Source: Panagrolaimus kolymaensis
Taxonomy: Eukaryota; Nematoda; Chromadorea; Rhabditida; Panagrolaimidae
Direction: 5' to 3'
DNA length: 64,000 nucleotides
NCBI GenBank assembly: GCA_028622995.1
Contig: JAJQJQ010000024.1
Span: 2,170,001-2,234,000 of the forward strand
The notes beneath the pieces are model-generated. The model was not told the DNA's origin. It searched no databases and worked only from the letters and a program-made list of their open reading frames with translations. The translations under genes were made by a program, and so were the position numbers. This document shows positions 51,566 to 63,700 of the stretch, one piece after another; the stretch's first letter is position 1; each line of letters begins with the position of its first letter.

Positions 51566-53577
51566 TTAAATGAAATTATTAAAACAAATTTCGAAGCTCA
51601 TCGCGGAAGAAGAAAAATAATAATACACTAAAAAGCATTTTTTTAGCATTCAGAAACGAAAAAATGAAAGAAAAAAAAGCACACGAAAGATATGGAAAAT
51701 GAACAACAAATAAAAAAAGCTCTTTTTTTCTTTATGCATCGGTCTCTCTTTTTTTTTTTGCTTGCTTGCTTACTGACGACGAGTGCTGTTGTTTTTTTCT
51801 AGAAAAACAACAACCATTTCTAACCACAGCAAGCAACACTATTATTATGACAGCGGCTAACAAAAAAAAAATACCCATTTCTTCTTTTTCTTTTTTCTTC
51901 CCTTCTCTTCCTTACTTTTTCTTTCAAGCAGAGACGATATTTTTTTCTTATTTTGCTTTTGCTTGTTGTTGGGGTTAGAGAAATAGCTTGCTGCTACCAC
52001 CACAGCCGCTGCATTGAGGAGCTTTGACCATCGCTCAACCAACAAACTCCTATGTGCTGTTGTTGTTGTTGAAACATTTGAAAAGGGAAGAAAAAAAGAA
52101 AAGATGAAAGATGAAGGAAAGGAAGTGTTCAAAAAACACATAGCTTTTTCTCCCAAATTTTTTTTTCTTCTTCGTCGTGCACTTTAGGATTTTCTTTTCT
52201 TATGTATTTGGTGATGTTGAAATTTTTAACCAAAAGGTTTGGGATGATGAAGAAATATGGGTATGATAAAGCAAAATTGGAATTAAAAATGAATCCAAAA
52301 ATTGCTACAAACTATCAAACAGTTTTTATAAATAGAAATAAGCCTTTGATGAAAATTGTATCACGAAAAGTAAAAAATAAACGTGTGGAATTTAATTTTT
52401 TCACATTTTTTTCTATGTTATGTGCCTACAACTCAGTTAATTCCAAAATTGCAAAAATGGTAAATTATTAAAATCATACCGGAAAAAAGAAAGCAGTGGT
52501 TGATTGCAAAATATTAGTTCAGTTCAAAAAACGAACAACATCGAATCAAAAAAAATCACTCCAATGCCAACAACGCTAAATCACACTTTAATTAGTTCTC
52601 AAAACCTTTTTTAGAAACTACCATAACCTCCAGGATTTAGATGAGCAACAAATTCATGAAAAGTAAAGATATGTATGTATGTAATAGTTAGTTTAGTTAG
52701 TTAAAAAATAAGTTTTTGTAAATAATCTACAGTACCGAGTAGTTAAACAATTATCAGTTTAAATAAAAAGGTTAATTAAACAGTGCACAACCTTCATGAA
52801 ACCAAAATAAATTCTCAACCATTCATTTAACTTTCTCTTCTTATTCTCCAAATCTTTAGTCTTTCTTTGATTATCCATTCATTCATTGAGAAATTCGAAA
52901 TGATCCACATCTTTTTCATTTTCTTTCTAAATTTAGTATCTCAAAAAGTGACATTTCAAAAATTGAAAATCGACGCGTGATAATAAGTACTGACGTTGAA
53001 ACAATATGAACTTCCGGTGATTCTTTCTAAAATAAAGATCAATTGATTAAAACCCATTTTGATCATTCATTATCGATAAAAAGGATATCATCATCAATTG
53101 GAAGATAAAAAGAAAGAATGCATAGTAAACAAATAGAGCAAAAAGGCTTGTTTAAGCTTTAAAGGTGTCAAAATATAAGGAAGCACTGCAAAAGGTATAT
53201 TACAAGTTAATGTAACATAGAGCTTCATAGGTACAAAGACATAAAACAGACGAAATGGGTAAAAGTTAATGTTACTTGTAGACAGTATAAAATCAAAGAC
53301 ACAAATGTTCAATTACAAAAAATCAGGAATGAGTAAAATCTCATAAAACACAGACACAATAAACATAAACTTTAATCTTTTATTTAGTTAGTCAACGCAA
53401 GTATAAAATAAAAAATCCCGAAAATCAAATATAAAATAATAAATCAGTCAGAGCAAAAAAAGATATACACGGGACACCTAGCATAAAGATCTAAAAAAAG
53501 AATCACAGAAAAAGATGAGAAGAGATTATGTTTCAAACATTCGATCAACGATAGAATCATTTGGCCAGTAACAAATT
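51566..53577. other. Intergenic region with no supported gene
   Basis: Low-complexity tracts (TTGCTTGCTTGC, GTTGTTGTT) and no credible open frame. The 89-codon + strand frame at 52202-52471 is Lys/Asn-rich without splice or start context. Confidence 0.45.
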
Positions 53578-54310
53578 TCAATTTCTTTTAGACTTCTTCG
53601 AAGGAGGTGGTTCATCGTCATCGTCGTCAGAATCATCACTGTCTGAATCCACAATCTAAAAAGCAACCATTATCATAGTGTTTACGCAAAGAAAGAACTC
53701 ACTTCTGCAGAAAGCAACTGCAAAACAGACATAATATAGTTTTCATGAAGTTTTGCTTCAAGAGCTATCGTCTTATTTAAAACTAGATTATCACCCGATG
53801 AATTCACTGAATAAGAAGCCTAAAAAGAATCTAAGTTTTATGTGTTTATTACTTCAAAGAAAGACATACCGCATTGAAAGGACCAGTCGACCGCAATTGA
53901 TACATAATCTGGATCTTGGCTTGAAGAGTATTTCTTCCTTCTCGGATACCTCGAAGTTCATTTTTGAAATCAGCGATCTGAAAAATGACGGTTTATAAAG
54001 TGAAAAATAAACATTGTCAATATTATAACGAAACACATTAGATCTTCATAAAAGCAACTGTTTAACAAACATTGATAAAGAGCTACAGTCCAAAAATGAA
54101 ATTACTCACCGTAAAATTAAAATCATCATCCAAAAGATCGATATCAATATCAAGAAACTCTAATCCATCACCATCCGTTTTGCTATTAGAATATGGAAAT
54201 AGCTCTGATTCGTCAAAGTTACTGAGATCAATAAATGATGATGAAGAATCATCAGAGTAACAATCGTCATCTTCAGAATCTGTTGAGTACTTTCTCTTTC
54301 GGTTTGACAT
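53578..54310 (-). CDS. Acidic Ser/Asp-rich nuclear-type protein
   Basis: Four exons on the - strand: 54310-54110, 53977-53870, 53819-53703, 53655-53578, all phase 0; 167 residues. It begins with a basic stretch (MSNRKRKYS) and an acidic serine tract. Asp-rich helices and a conserved-looking middle follow (ADFKNELRGIREGRNTLQAK and ALEAKLHENYIMSVLQLLS). It closes with DSDSDDSDDDDDEPPP and a basic KKSKRN end. The two basic ends flanking acidic casein-kinase-2-like tracts suggest a nuclear protein; no domain is recognised. TTTTCAG just before the 5' end (54326-54332) fits trans-splicing. Confidence 0.75.
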
Positions 54311-55020
54311 GATTTGCGTAAGTCTCTGAAAAGTAATGAAAAAGATTATAAAATGGAAATGACGCGAGAAGCAAATATGTAAATGAAACAACAACAAAGG
54401 CACGAAGCACGAATGCAAAAAAATCGTATTGAAAAGGATGGTAAAAATATTTACTTCAGCATCGTAAACGCAGTTTGAAACATGGAAGAAGAAAAATGAA
54501 TGAAAGGAGAAAGAAGAAAGTTGATTGAAAGTTGCTATTTTTGAATGCAAAATTTGCAAATGGATGAACGCGCTAAAGAAAGTAAACCTTCGTTGTGGGA
54601 TATTTTTTATCTGCGGTTTCTGGACTTCAGTTGCTAAAGGTTTACGGTGATCATGGATAGCAGCAGAAATAACAACAATCAAAGTGTTTTGATTTATAAA
54701 AGCTTATGGACAATTTTACCAAGCTTCAATTTCACAAAAATCCTAATAAATAAAAAAGTTATCATTGATAGTAAAGGGTTGTTTTTAATGTTACAATAAC
54801 TGCTTTTAAAATGCTCTACCACACATTTGTTTTACTTCGTAACTACTGATATATCATATATGTTTGTAAAGTAAATGTAATTAGTCACTCGGTTTTACAA
54901 CAAACAATTGAAACCACTTTCTTTATCAAGCTCATAGCTTTCATTAAAAATGCATTGTAAAGATTCATGAATGTGCAAAAATAAAAACCCTATGTTGACG
55001 CAATTCATCCTCGTCGTCAC

Positions 55021-55314
55021 CAGAGCTGTTCAATCTCTTTTTAAAGCGAAGCGCGCTTAGCCAACCCATCTCTTTTTGCTAAGCGCGCTTAGCATAAAGA
55101 GATTTTATTTCTCCTTTCGAAAAGAGAAGGAGAATTAAAGAGAAATTTACGTTCAAAAAATTAAAGAGAAAAATAAAGAGACGTTATCTCTCTCTTTCTC
55201 TCTCCTTTTTTCAAATTTGCGCAAAATTCTCTCTCCTTTCTCTCTCTTTTCTTACCAAAATTCATCGCTTCACTTTCTCTTTTCGTTCGCAAGCGAAGCG
55301 TTTGAACAGCTCTG
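55021..55314. mobile_element. hAT-like MITE with 8 bp target duplication
   Basis: A 294 bp element with terminal inverted repeats CAGAGCTGTTCAA / TTGAACAGCTCTG and flanking direct repeats GTCGTCAC at 55013-55020 and 55315-55322. Subterminal AAGCGAAGCGCGCTTAGC and CGCAAGCGAAGCG motifs and a core of CTCTCTTT/AAAGAGA are visible. It lies between the acidic protein gene and the 3' end of the B56 gene. Confidence 0.93.
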
Positions 55315-55712
55315 GTCGTCACCCATATAAATACAAGTCTTGTTCTTCTAAATAAAGAAATTAACAACAAGCTAAACTACTGGAATTAGAATTTCACCAT
55401 CCAACTACTAGCATTAATATGAGGTAAAATCGGTTAAGACAATCGTTTCAATGTTACACCTTTTTGGATTAAAACCGCACAAAATAGCTAATATTCAAAT
55501 AGTCTTTGATTAAAAAATAGTTTATACAACAATAAAATATGTATATCAATTAAAGAAAAAAAGACATGTAAGTGATAAACATTCATATTTATTAAAGAAA
55601 AACATTAACAATTGTTGATCTTGTAAGTTGCTGCTAAATCATCAAACAGTTCTCCATTCATTTCCTTGAAAGTCTTCAATACATTATATATTAATGCGAC
55701 AATAGTTTGATT

Positions 55713-57175
55713 CTAATGTTCTTTTGATATGCGATAAAGGTGTGGAAACATAATAGGCATAATTCGAGCATTTGATTCTTCAATTAATGATAAAATAAAT
55801 TCATTGTTCCAAAAATAAAGAGCACGTTCAGCAACTTGAAAGTGAGGAGACGATACACATTTAGCAAGTTTGTTAAATAATGGATCAATTATCATCTTGA
55901 AATGCACAGGTTGAATAATATCGAGGATTTCTTCAACTTCACCCAATAACATTACTTCTTTTGATGAATTTGTACGAGGCCAAAACTTGAAGAGAACAGC
56001 AAACACTTTTGGAGTTAATTCAATATCTTTTTCAATAAATTGAACAATACAATATGCAAGTTGAGCATGATAACGAGAAAGAGATCGAGGCTTGTGTAAT
56101 GGAAGAAGAACCTTGAAGAGAAAGACTTTGTGTTCTTCCTTCAATGGGAGAGCGAACCCGTTGATAATGCTGAAACGAATAAAGGTTAAACCATCTGAAC
56201 AAAACTAAAACAAGTAATGAAAACAAACCTTCCAAGAATTTCTAATAATTCACCAACTCCATTGAACGAATTTGTTTCATAGACAAAGGATAAGAACATA
56301 TTATTAATTTCTTTGCGAATAAAAGCTCGTAAACTCAAGAACTTTCCATAAATTCGATGTAAAATGGTTTTCAAGAGGTCTCTTTCACGTGGATCATCGC
56401 TATCGAAAAGTTGAAGAAGTTCCAAAACAAATTTTTGATCAATATGTTTCTTGCCAAAATGAGCATTAAATTCTGGTGATTCCAAAAACCTCAAAAAGAA
56501 TTCATACACCAACTAAAAATGCAAACAACGTAATTAAATAGTGAATAATAAAATGAATACCTGTAAATGAGGCCATGAAGCTTCAAGTGAAGGCTCGTCT
56601 TCTTCTGGATCAAATTCAGAGCTATTAGATGGAGGTAAAACTCGAAAAATATTCTTGGAAACCATTTTTATAATTTCAGGATAGAGAGGCTCAACGATGG
56701 CACTTGGATTGGTTGTAATAAAGTCAATAAGTTCATTCAAGGTTGCACGTTTGATCTAAAAGTAATCAATGAGTATTCGATTTCACTATAAAGAACTTAC
56801 ATCTTTGCTAGCAAGTTTTGCATCACCATCATGAAAATTAAACATCGTCTGACATTGTTTAAGTTTTTGAATAGCAAGAGCAGTTTGAGCTTCACCTTCA
56901 GTATCTAAAAAAAAGCCAGATAAGTTAGTAAAGAACAATGTAAGAGAAAAATAGAGACAAACCTTTTAGCATAGGTAACCGTTCTAATTCACGTTCGCTG
57001 TGTATGGATAGTTTTTGAATAGCCAGAGTAGTAGTTTCAACTTCAGTATCTAAAAAATTCCACGGAAGTTAATAAAAATCATAGCAAAGAGAAAAAAAAG
57101 AGACAAACCTTTTAACATAAGTAACCCTCCAATGGCAGGTTTATTGAGAATGGATAAACACGATGATGATATCAT
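55713..57175 (-). CDS. PP2A regulatory subunit B56-like, ended by an in-frame TAG
   Basis: Exons on the - strand: 57175-57109, 57049-56963, 56904-56801, 56755-56561, 56512-56229, 56169-55713; 397 residues. The B56 HEAT-repeat core is unmistakable: [108 protein letters not shown]56 targets the PP2A phosphatase to LxxIxE-motif substrates. The frame stops at TAG (55715-55713), where the family has a conserved Trp (SKxHWN). Downstream codons remain homologous ([20 protein letters not shown]) until TAA at 55607-55605, so about 35 C-terminal residues are cut off. The N-terminus is shorter than usual and exons 1-3 look tandemly duplicated. TTTCAG at 57192-57197 is a likely trans-splice site. Confidence 0.9.
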
Positions 57176-57197
57176 TGAAGTTTATTTGCTCCTGAAA

Positions 57198-58151
57198 CAA
57201 CAAAAAAAGTAAAGTAAGACGAAGATTAACAAAGACGTTTGAAACAAAACAAAAAAAACAAGTAGTTTAGAAACGGTAATAATAAATCAAAGCAAATTTT
57301 ATGCAACAAAAAATGATGGATTCGCGATAATGTAAAAATTTCAACGAAGATGGTGATAGTGGATAAAAAATTGTATCAACGACAACATTCAGTTTATAAA
57401 AAATATACATAATTTTCTGTCTGCGTGGAAATGTAAAAGTGCAACATCGAAGAATGAAGAAAATGGAAGAAAAAAAAGCAATAATGATGCTTCAACTTTT
57501 TTACAAAACCTTTCAAGCGCGAATACATAAACATTCCAGAACGCCATAGTCGGTTTAGGAATCAAAAAAATGATGTATGAAAAAAGATTCAATAATCAAA
57601 TATGTTTTTTATGCTTTTTTTCAGAATACTTTTCTCTAGATTTCAATTTGAGCTGCTACATATAGAATAACAATGAAATTAAAAAAATAGCTTAATCTAA
57701 GGAAGGTTGTAAATTTGCAAAATGTAATAATAATAATGCTTATCGGTGGCAAGGTAAGAGGATAAAGATGTGCTATGGAAAAGAGAAAGTTTTTTCTCGC
57801 AAATTAGCACTTTTTTTAATTTTTTTATGTTTTTGCTTTCAAAGTATTTCTAAACCTTTGTTGTGGAAAACAACAACCAACTAATATGAAGGTTGATGGA
57901 TAGCCATACTTATCCAACAAGTTTTGATTTTACAAAAAAATAAAGAATGCACGGATTTTTTCAATCAAATGCTTATTATCTGTCGTCTTTTTGTTATATA
58001 AAAGTTTATGTAAGTTTTTTTTGATGTTTGAAAAGACACAAAATTATTTTAAGGAATTAATAAAATTTATTATTTGTACAAACAAAGAAACAAATATTTT
58101 TGCAGTTAAATATATTAATTATAATACAAAAAAGAGAGATCAATCAAAAAT
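57198..58151. other. Intergenic region between B56 and sHSP genes
   Basis: No gene seen. AT-rich DNA; the sHSP 3' UTR presumably occupies the right end. Confidence 0.5.
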
Positions 58152-58829
58152 TTATGGTGAAACAGTTGTATCAATTTCAATTCCTTCATCGGTTTCTCGC
58201 TCGATGTAATCTTTACCTTTAATAGGTTCTTCTCGGGTAGTTTCAGATGCAGCAGCTGCAACTTCATTTTTTGGAATTTCCATTGGTTCGAATACTTTGT
58301 TGTTATCGTCAGCTTTTTCCATGTTTTCAGGGTTTTTGCTTTCGATGGGTTTCGTCGCCGTGGTCGTTGCTCCTTTTTCGATGGATGCCTGTTTAGTTTC
58401 AATTCCATTGGCAGCGGATGGAGCATTTGAAGGAGCTTCAATGCAAAGTTGATTCAAAGATGGATCAAATTCACATTTAATTAAGCTTTTATCAACTCCA
58501 TCAGGGACATGGAAGATTCGTTCAAATCGTTGAAAACTTGATGAAGTTTTTCTTTCACCCATGAGAATGAGTTTATTTCCATCCAAATCAAGTTTAAGTT
58601 CGTTGGGTGAAAAACCAGCAGAAGGAAGGGCGCATTTAATTTCAAATTTTCCATTTTTAATTAAATCTGATCCAACTTCAGCCATTGCTGGATTTGGAAT
58701 GGTTGGAATTATAGGAAGTACAGCATCCCATGGAGCAAATCGATGCTGTTGAGGGACAGCATATAAATCTTCAAAAAATGGATCATAAATTCTTGGGCGA
58801 ATATTTAAAGGTTGAATGAAGAGAGCCAT
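58152..58829 (-). CDS. Small heat-shock protein (alpha-crystallin family)
   Basis: A single exon of 225 residues on the - strand. An N-terminal region with IYDPFFEDLY and a Pro-rich stretch precedes the alpha-crystallin domain at about residues 50-132. Visible beta strands include GKFEIKCALPSAGFSPNELK, LDGNKLILMGERK, QRFERIFHVPDGVD and a final QLCIEAP; G-x-L-like and A-x-x-n-GvL positions are degenerate. A long charged tail follows (Glu/Lys/Ala-rich) and ends with an IEI motif, which may act as the IxI oligomerisation contact. sHSPs are ATP-independent holdases. The tail is longer than in Hsp16-type proteins. The upstream DNA has a TATA box and heat-shock elements. Confidence 0.93.
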   Translation of the reverse strand: MALFIQPLNIRPRIYDPFFEDLYAVPQQHRFAPWDAVLPIIPTIPNPAMAEVGSDLIKNGKFEIKCALPSAGFSPNELKLDLDGNKLILMGERKTSSSFQRFERIFHVPDGVDKSLIKCEFDPSLNQLCIEAPSNAPSAANGIETKQASIEKGATTTATKPIESKNPENMEKADDNNKVFEPMEIPKNEVAAAASETTREEPIKGKDYIERETDEGIEIDTTVSP

Positions 58830-58933
58830 GATAATCAGATTTTTTTAAGTCCGCAAGAAGAAGAAATCAGAAGAATAAAATACTTTTCAATTTTTTTTTT
58901 AAAGCTTGAAGAAAGAAAAGAAGTTCGCCTCTT

Positions 58934-59095
58934 TTTATAGTCTCTCTTTGCTTCCTTTTTCATCGCACGAGTAATACCGCGAAGGTTCTAGAGTATTCGG
59001 CCAAAGATGATAACCGGCTTTTTTGTTGTTGCTTTTTTTTGCAACTGCGTTATTTTTTTGCGAAGAAAAAGGAATGAGACATTTCTAGAATGTTC
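58934..59095 (-). promoter_or_regulatory. Heat-shock promoter: TATA box and two HSEs
   Basis: Upstream of the sHSP ATG (58829), the - strand reads TATAAA at 58939-58934. Two heat-shock elements built from inverted GAA/TTC units follow: GAAGGTTCTAGAGTATTC at 58981-58998 (four units, one imperfect) and TTCTAGAATGTTC at 59083-59095 (three perfect units). This spacing, HSEs 40-160 bp above a TATA box, is classic for HSF-1 targets, so heat induction is expected. Confidence 0.88.
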
Positions 59096-59099
59096 GCGT

Positions 59100-59780
59100 T
59101 TTTCTCTCTTCGTTCTTTTGAGAGGTAAAAAATGGAAAAGCGAAAAGAAAGGAAGGAACCTTATTTGGATTAAACACATAAATACATAGATAACATTGAA
59201 AAAAAAAGTTTTTTGAACAGACATTAAAAATTATTGAAAGACTTCCCAATTTTTTTTATTAATGTTTAATTTTTTCGGTGTTCCTTTTTTTAGTTGTTGT
59301 TATTTGCCGACAAAAAAAAAACACCGTTTTAAAGAATTTTGTTTGCAGCAACAAAAACAACTAAAGAGCAGCCTCAAAAAAGGTGTCGAAACTTCTTTTT
59401 TTTTTTGCATTTGATTTTTGCACATATTTTTTATTTAAGGCAACAGTCTGCAAACAACCAACCAGCTGGGTTCCTTTGAACTTATAATGTCCGCGCCGCC
59501 GTAAACAATTTCGTCTTCTTTACTTAAAAGAAGGTTGTTTATTTATTTGTGTGTTTGAGTTGAAAAAAAAAGAAGGGATTGCAAAGTTCTTTGATGTTTT
59601 AAATATGTGTTTAGTGGAACATTAATTTAAACAACAAAAAAAAGAGAGAAGAAGTAATAATGGTAATAAATTCATTCTATTTCAGTACAAAAAAAGAGAG
59701 TAAAAGTTAATTGTAAGCAATAAAAGGTCAATGTTGTTGTTGCTAAAAAAGAAAAGAAGAAATGAAAACCATAATTGGCA
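59100..59780. other. Intergenic, no gene seen
   Basis: Poly-purine and poly-T tracts only; no credible coding or RNA gene. Confidence 0.45.
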
Positions 59781-59880
59781 CATTTATGTTCACTCCATAC
59801 ATGGGCAAGTGGGTGTGTCGAGATTTTTTTTCTAGCGGTACCTCAAGAAATTTAACAAAGCGTTACGAAGTGTAACGAAG

Positions 59881-60020
59881 TTTAACAAAGTTCTACAAAC
59901 TTTACCAAAGTTTAACAAAGTTCTACAAACTTTACCAAAGTTTAACAAAGTTCTACAAACTTTACCAAAGTTTAACAAAGTTCTACAAACTTTAACAAAG
60001 TTTAACAAAGTTCTATAAAG
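59881..60020. repeat. 30 bp tandem repeat, about 4.5 copies
   Basis: The unit is TTTAACAAAG, TTCTACAAAC, TTTACCAAAG, itself made of three related decamers. Copies are nearly identical; more degenerate decamers extend left to about 59850. The ACAAAGT theme recurs inside the 38.0 kb MITE. It creates a spurious repetitive open frame on the - strand. Confidence 0.93.
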
Positions 60021-60339
60021 CTTTGTAATATTGCGCATATCGTTAAAAGCAATGTCCGATTGTTTTCCACGTTTTTGGTTTTTAATATTATATTAAAGTT
60101 TTCTTGTCAAAAAGAATATGATAGCATTAAAATTAAATTTTTACTATTTTATTCTTTTAATGCTTGTATGCTTTTACTTACTGAACTTAATAGCCGTTCT
60201 ATTCCTTGCTAGCCGGACAGATAATAAATTAGAGACTTAGTTTGTAAGCTTAAACTATGAATTAAATTTAAGGTTAAAATTTTAAGGTTGCAAATTGCAA
60301 TGTAAAAATGATGATTCTTACACAATTATGCTTTTTAAA

Positions 60340-60720
60340 TTGCAACCGAAAAATACAAAGCCATTAATGGCCCCGCAATTTTGCTTACAGCTGATTTATT
60401 TAAAAATGATTTTATGGTAATTTGAAAAAAAATAATAATAAAGAACAATATTTTGTTATTGGTAATAAAGCTAATTTTGATTTGAAATTTGGCGATAGCA
60501 TGCTTAGTTATTTCGGAGATGGTAAGAGAGAGATGACAATGATCGAATTTTTTACAAAAGGAAGGCAAAACACAAATGATGACTCTTCAATCCATCCTAA
60601 TTCTTTAATATAATTAAAAATTAATATAAATGACAAATTATTTAATGCAAAGCTTAATGTTTTTAAATATGCTCACCTTGATGCTCATGGAGATCCAAAA
60701 AAAATAAGGAGTGATCTTAA
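60340..60720 (+). pseudogene. Possible coding remnant at the palindrome edge
   Basis: Several short + strand frames read like real protein: KAINGPAILLTADLFKNDF at about 60358, then a 63-codon frame with NKANFDLKFGDSMLSYFGDG at 60455-60514, and KYAHLDAHGDPKKIRSDLN at about 60666-60722 beyond a stop. The last part lies inside the palindrome arm and is repeated near 63855-63911 on the - strand. I do not recognise the family. It could be chance or a decayed gene. Confidence 0.25.
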
Positions 60721-63700
60721 TTTAGTTTTTTTTCTTTATTTTTAATCATTTTAAATAATCGATTGAAATAAATCTTAGAAGAAAGAAAGGAAAATAATTC
60801 ACTGTTTTTTTCTTATTTTTGCTATGAATGAAGAGGAAAAAATAAGTGACAAATTTTCTTAAGTAAAGAAAAAAATAAAAGAAAAATTATTGCTTTTTGG
60901 AGAAGAGTATATGCTTGCTTCACTTTGACTCTCTAATCTTCGAATAAAAAAGGGGTCTTCAAAAAAGTATTTATTACAAAAATTTGATTCGTAAAAATTA
61001 TGAATTTTAAGGCAATAATGAAGGATTGAGCGTACTTTTACTTCTGAAAAAAAAATAAAAAATTCTATGTAAAAAAGTGGAAAGTAAAATATTTTCTTTA
61101 ATTTCGTTGAGAAAAAGAACCGGCGATTTTTTTGTTTTTATCAAAAAACGAAAACGACAAATAATAGAAAATATCGGAAAATATTAGTTCAAAAAAAGAT
61201 TTTTGCTGCATTTTTAGTAACATACTAATAAAAAAAGATGCTCAAAGTTAACAAAATAAATTTTGTAATTTTTTAAATTTAAATAAATTTTCAGTTTTTT
61301 CGGAAAAGAAACTTTTTTTGCTAGCAAAACAAGCATTTTTCAAAATTTCTAAAATTTTTAGCGGTACGTCGGCAAAAAACCCAGCGGTACCCCGGTACGT
61401 CAGGGTGTGTCAAAACACACCCTAACACACCCTGTGCCCATGTATGGTTCACTCAACATTACTCGAGGCTACCATAATAATCGCTAAAGGTATAATTTTT
61501 TTTTGCTACTAGAGCTAAAAATGTATGTACCTCTCACAAAAAAAACTTTACTAGGCATCGAAGAACATAAAATAATCCAAAGTTTGAAAATCATTATTTA
61601 TCAATTTTTCATTATTTTTTTAAATTCAATTTTATAATATCGAAAAAAATTTCTGATTTATTTTTTCTTCACAAATTGAAAGTTATCGATAGGCAGCTTT
61701 TTGGAATCTTTTTCATAGTTCACTAGGATCAACCAATCTTCAAAAATTGATTTTTGTTTTGGCATACATCACGAGAATGTTTGCACTTTTTTTGAGATAA
61801 ACAACAACAAAATTCGTTCTCCTTTCGATTATATCTTATTTTGTTTTGATGATATTTTCTCAAAAATCATTGTATCTCGAGATTATATATCCAACAGGCA
61901 ATATTTAACATTACACTTTTCATTTATTTATTTATTTATTACACCAACTTTTTTTTCTTCTCCAACTTTTATGTTTCAGCATCACTCAGAAAAATTTTTA
62001 AATTTTTCTACAATTAATTCATTTTTTTTATTAATGTTTATGACTTTTTTGTATCACATACATTAATAAATAAAACCAAATGACCATAATCCACTTTCTA
62101 CTTGCTTGCTCGCTTGCTGTTTCTATTAACGCTGACATTTTCCTTGTTTGCAATTTTTTGTTGTTGCATAATAATTAAAAAACACAGACAACAGAATAAA
62201 TTTTTTATGTTTGGTCGTTTGCTTTATTTCATTCAGGACTGAATATATATATTTTTTTATGTTTTGGTTAGTTAAGACATTTTTTCTTATAGTTTTTTGT
62301 TGTTGTTTCACTGCTGTTAAAAAAATATATATATTCAGTCCTGAATGAAATAAAGCAAACGACCAAACATAAAAAATTTATTCTGTTGTCTGTGTTTTTT
62401 AATTATTATGCAACAACAAAAAATTGCAAACAAGGAAAATGTCAGCGTTAATAGAAACAGCAAGCGAGCAAGCAAGTAGAAAGTGGATTATGGTCATTTG
62501 GTTTTATTTATTAATGTATGTGATACAAAAAAGTCATAAACATTAATAAAAAAAATGAATTAATTGTAGAAAAATTTAAAAATTTTTCTGAGTGATGCTG
62601 AAACATAAAAGTTGGAGAAGAAAAAAAAGTTGGTGTAATAAATAAATAAATAAATGAAAAGTGTAATGTTAAATATTGCCTGTTGGATATATAATCTCGA
62701 GATACAATGATTTTTGAGAAAATATCATCAAAACAAAATAAGATATAATCGAAAGGAGAACGAATTTTGTTGTTGTTTATCTCAAAAAAAGTGCAAACAT
62801 TCTCGTGATGTATGCCAAAACAAAAATCAATTTTTGAAGATTGGTTGATCCTAGTGAACTATGAAAAAGATTCCAAAAAGCTGCCTATCGATAACTTTCA
62901 ATTTGTGAAGAAAAAATAAATCAGAAATTTTTTTCGATATTATAAAATTGAATTTAAAAAAATAATGAAAAATTGATAAATAATGATTTTCAAACTTTGG
63001 ATTATTTTATGTTCTTCGATGCCTAGTAAAGTTTTTTTTGTGAGAGGTACATACATTTTTAGCTCTAGTAGCAAAAAAAAATTATACCTTTAGCGATTAT
63101 TATGGTAGCCTCGAGTAATGTTGAGTGAACCATACATGGGCACAGGGTGTGTTAGGGTGTGTTTTGACACACCCTGACGTACCGGGGTACCGCTGGGTTT
63201 TTTGCCGACGTACCGCTAAAAATTTTAGAAATTTTGAAAAATGCTTGTTTTGCTAGCAAAAAAAGTTTCTTTTCCGAAAAAACTGAAAATTTATTTAAAT
63301 TTAAAAAATTACAAAATTTATTTTGTTAACTTTGAGCATCTTTTTTTATTAGTATGTTACTAAAAATGCAGCAAAAATCTTTTTTTGAACTAATATTTTC
63401 CGATATTTTCTATTATTTGTCGTTTTCGTTTTTTGATAAAAACAAAAAAATCGCCGGTTCTTTTTCTCAACGAAATTAAAGAAAATATTTTACTTTCCAC
63501 TTTTTTACATAGAATTTTTTATTTTTTTTTCAGAAGTAAAAGTACGCTCAATCCTTCATTATTGCCTTAAAATTCATAATTTTTACGAATCAAATTTTTG
63601 TAATAAATACTTTTTTGAAGACCCCTTTTTTATTCGAAGATTAGAGAGTCAAAGTGAAGCAAGCATATACTCTTCTCCAAAAAGCAATAATTTTTCTTTT

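Noticed and set aside
52202..52471. 89-codon + strand frame
   Set aside because: Lys/Asn-rich composition typical of AT-rich noncoding DNA; no homology I can recognise and no flanking signals.
59832..60038. 68-codon repetitive - strand frame (KVCRTLLNFG repeats)
   Set aside because: Created entirely by the 30 bp tandem repeat, whose length is a multiple of three.
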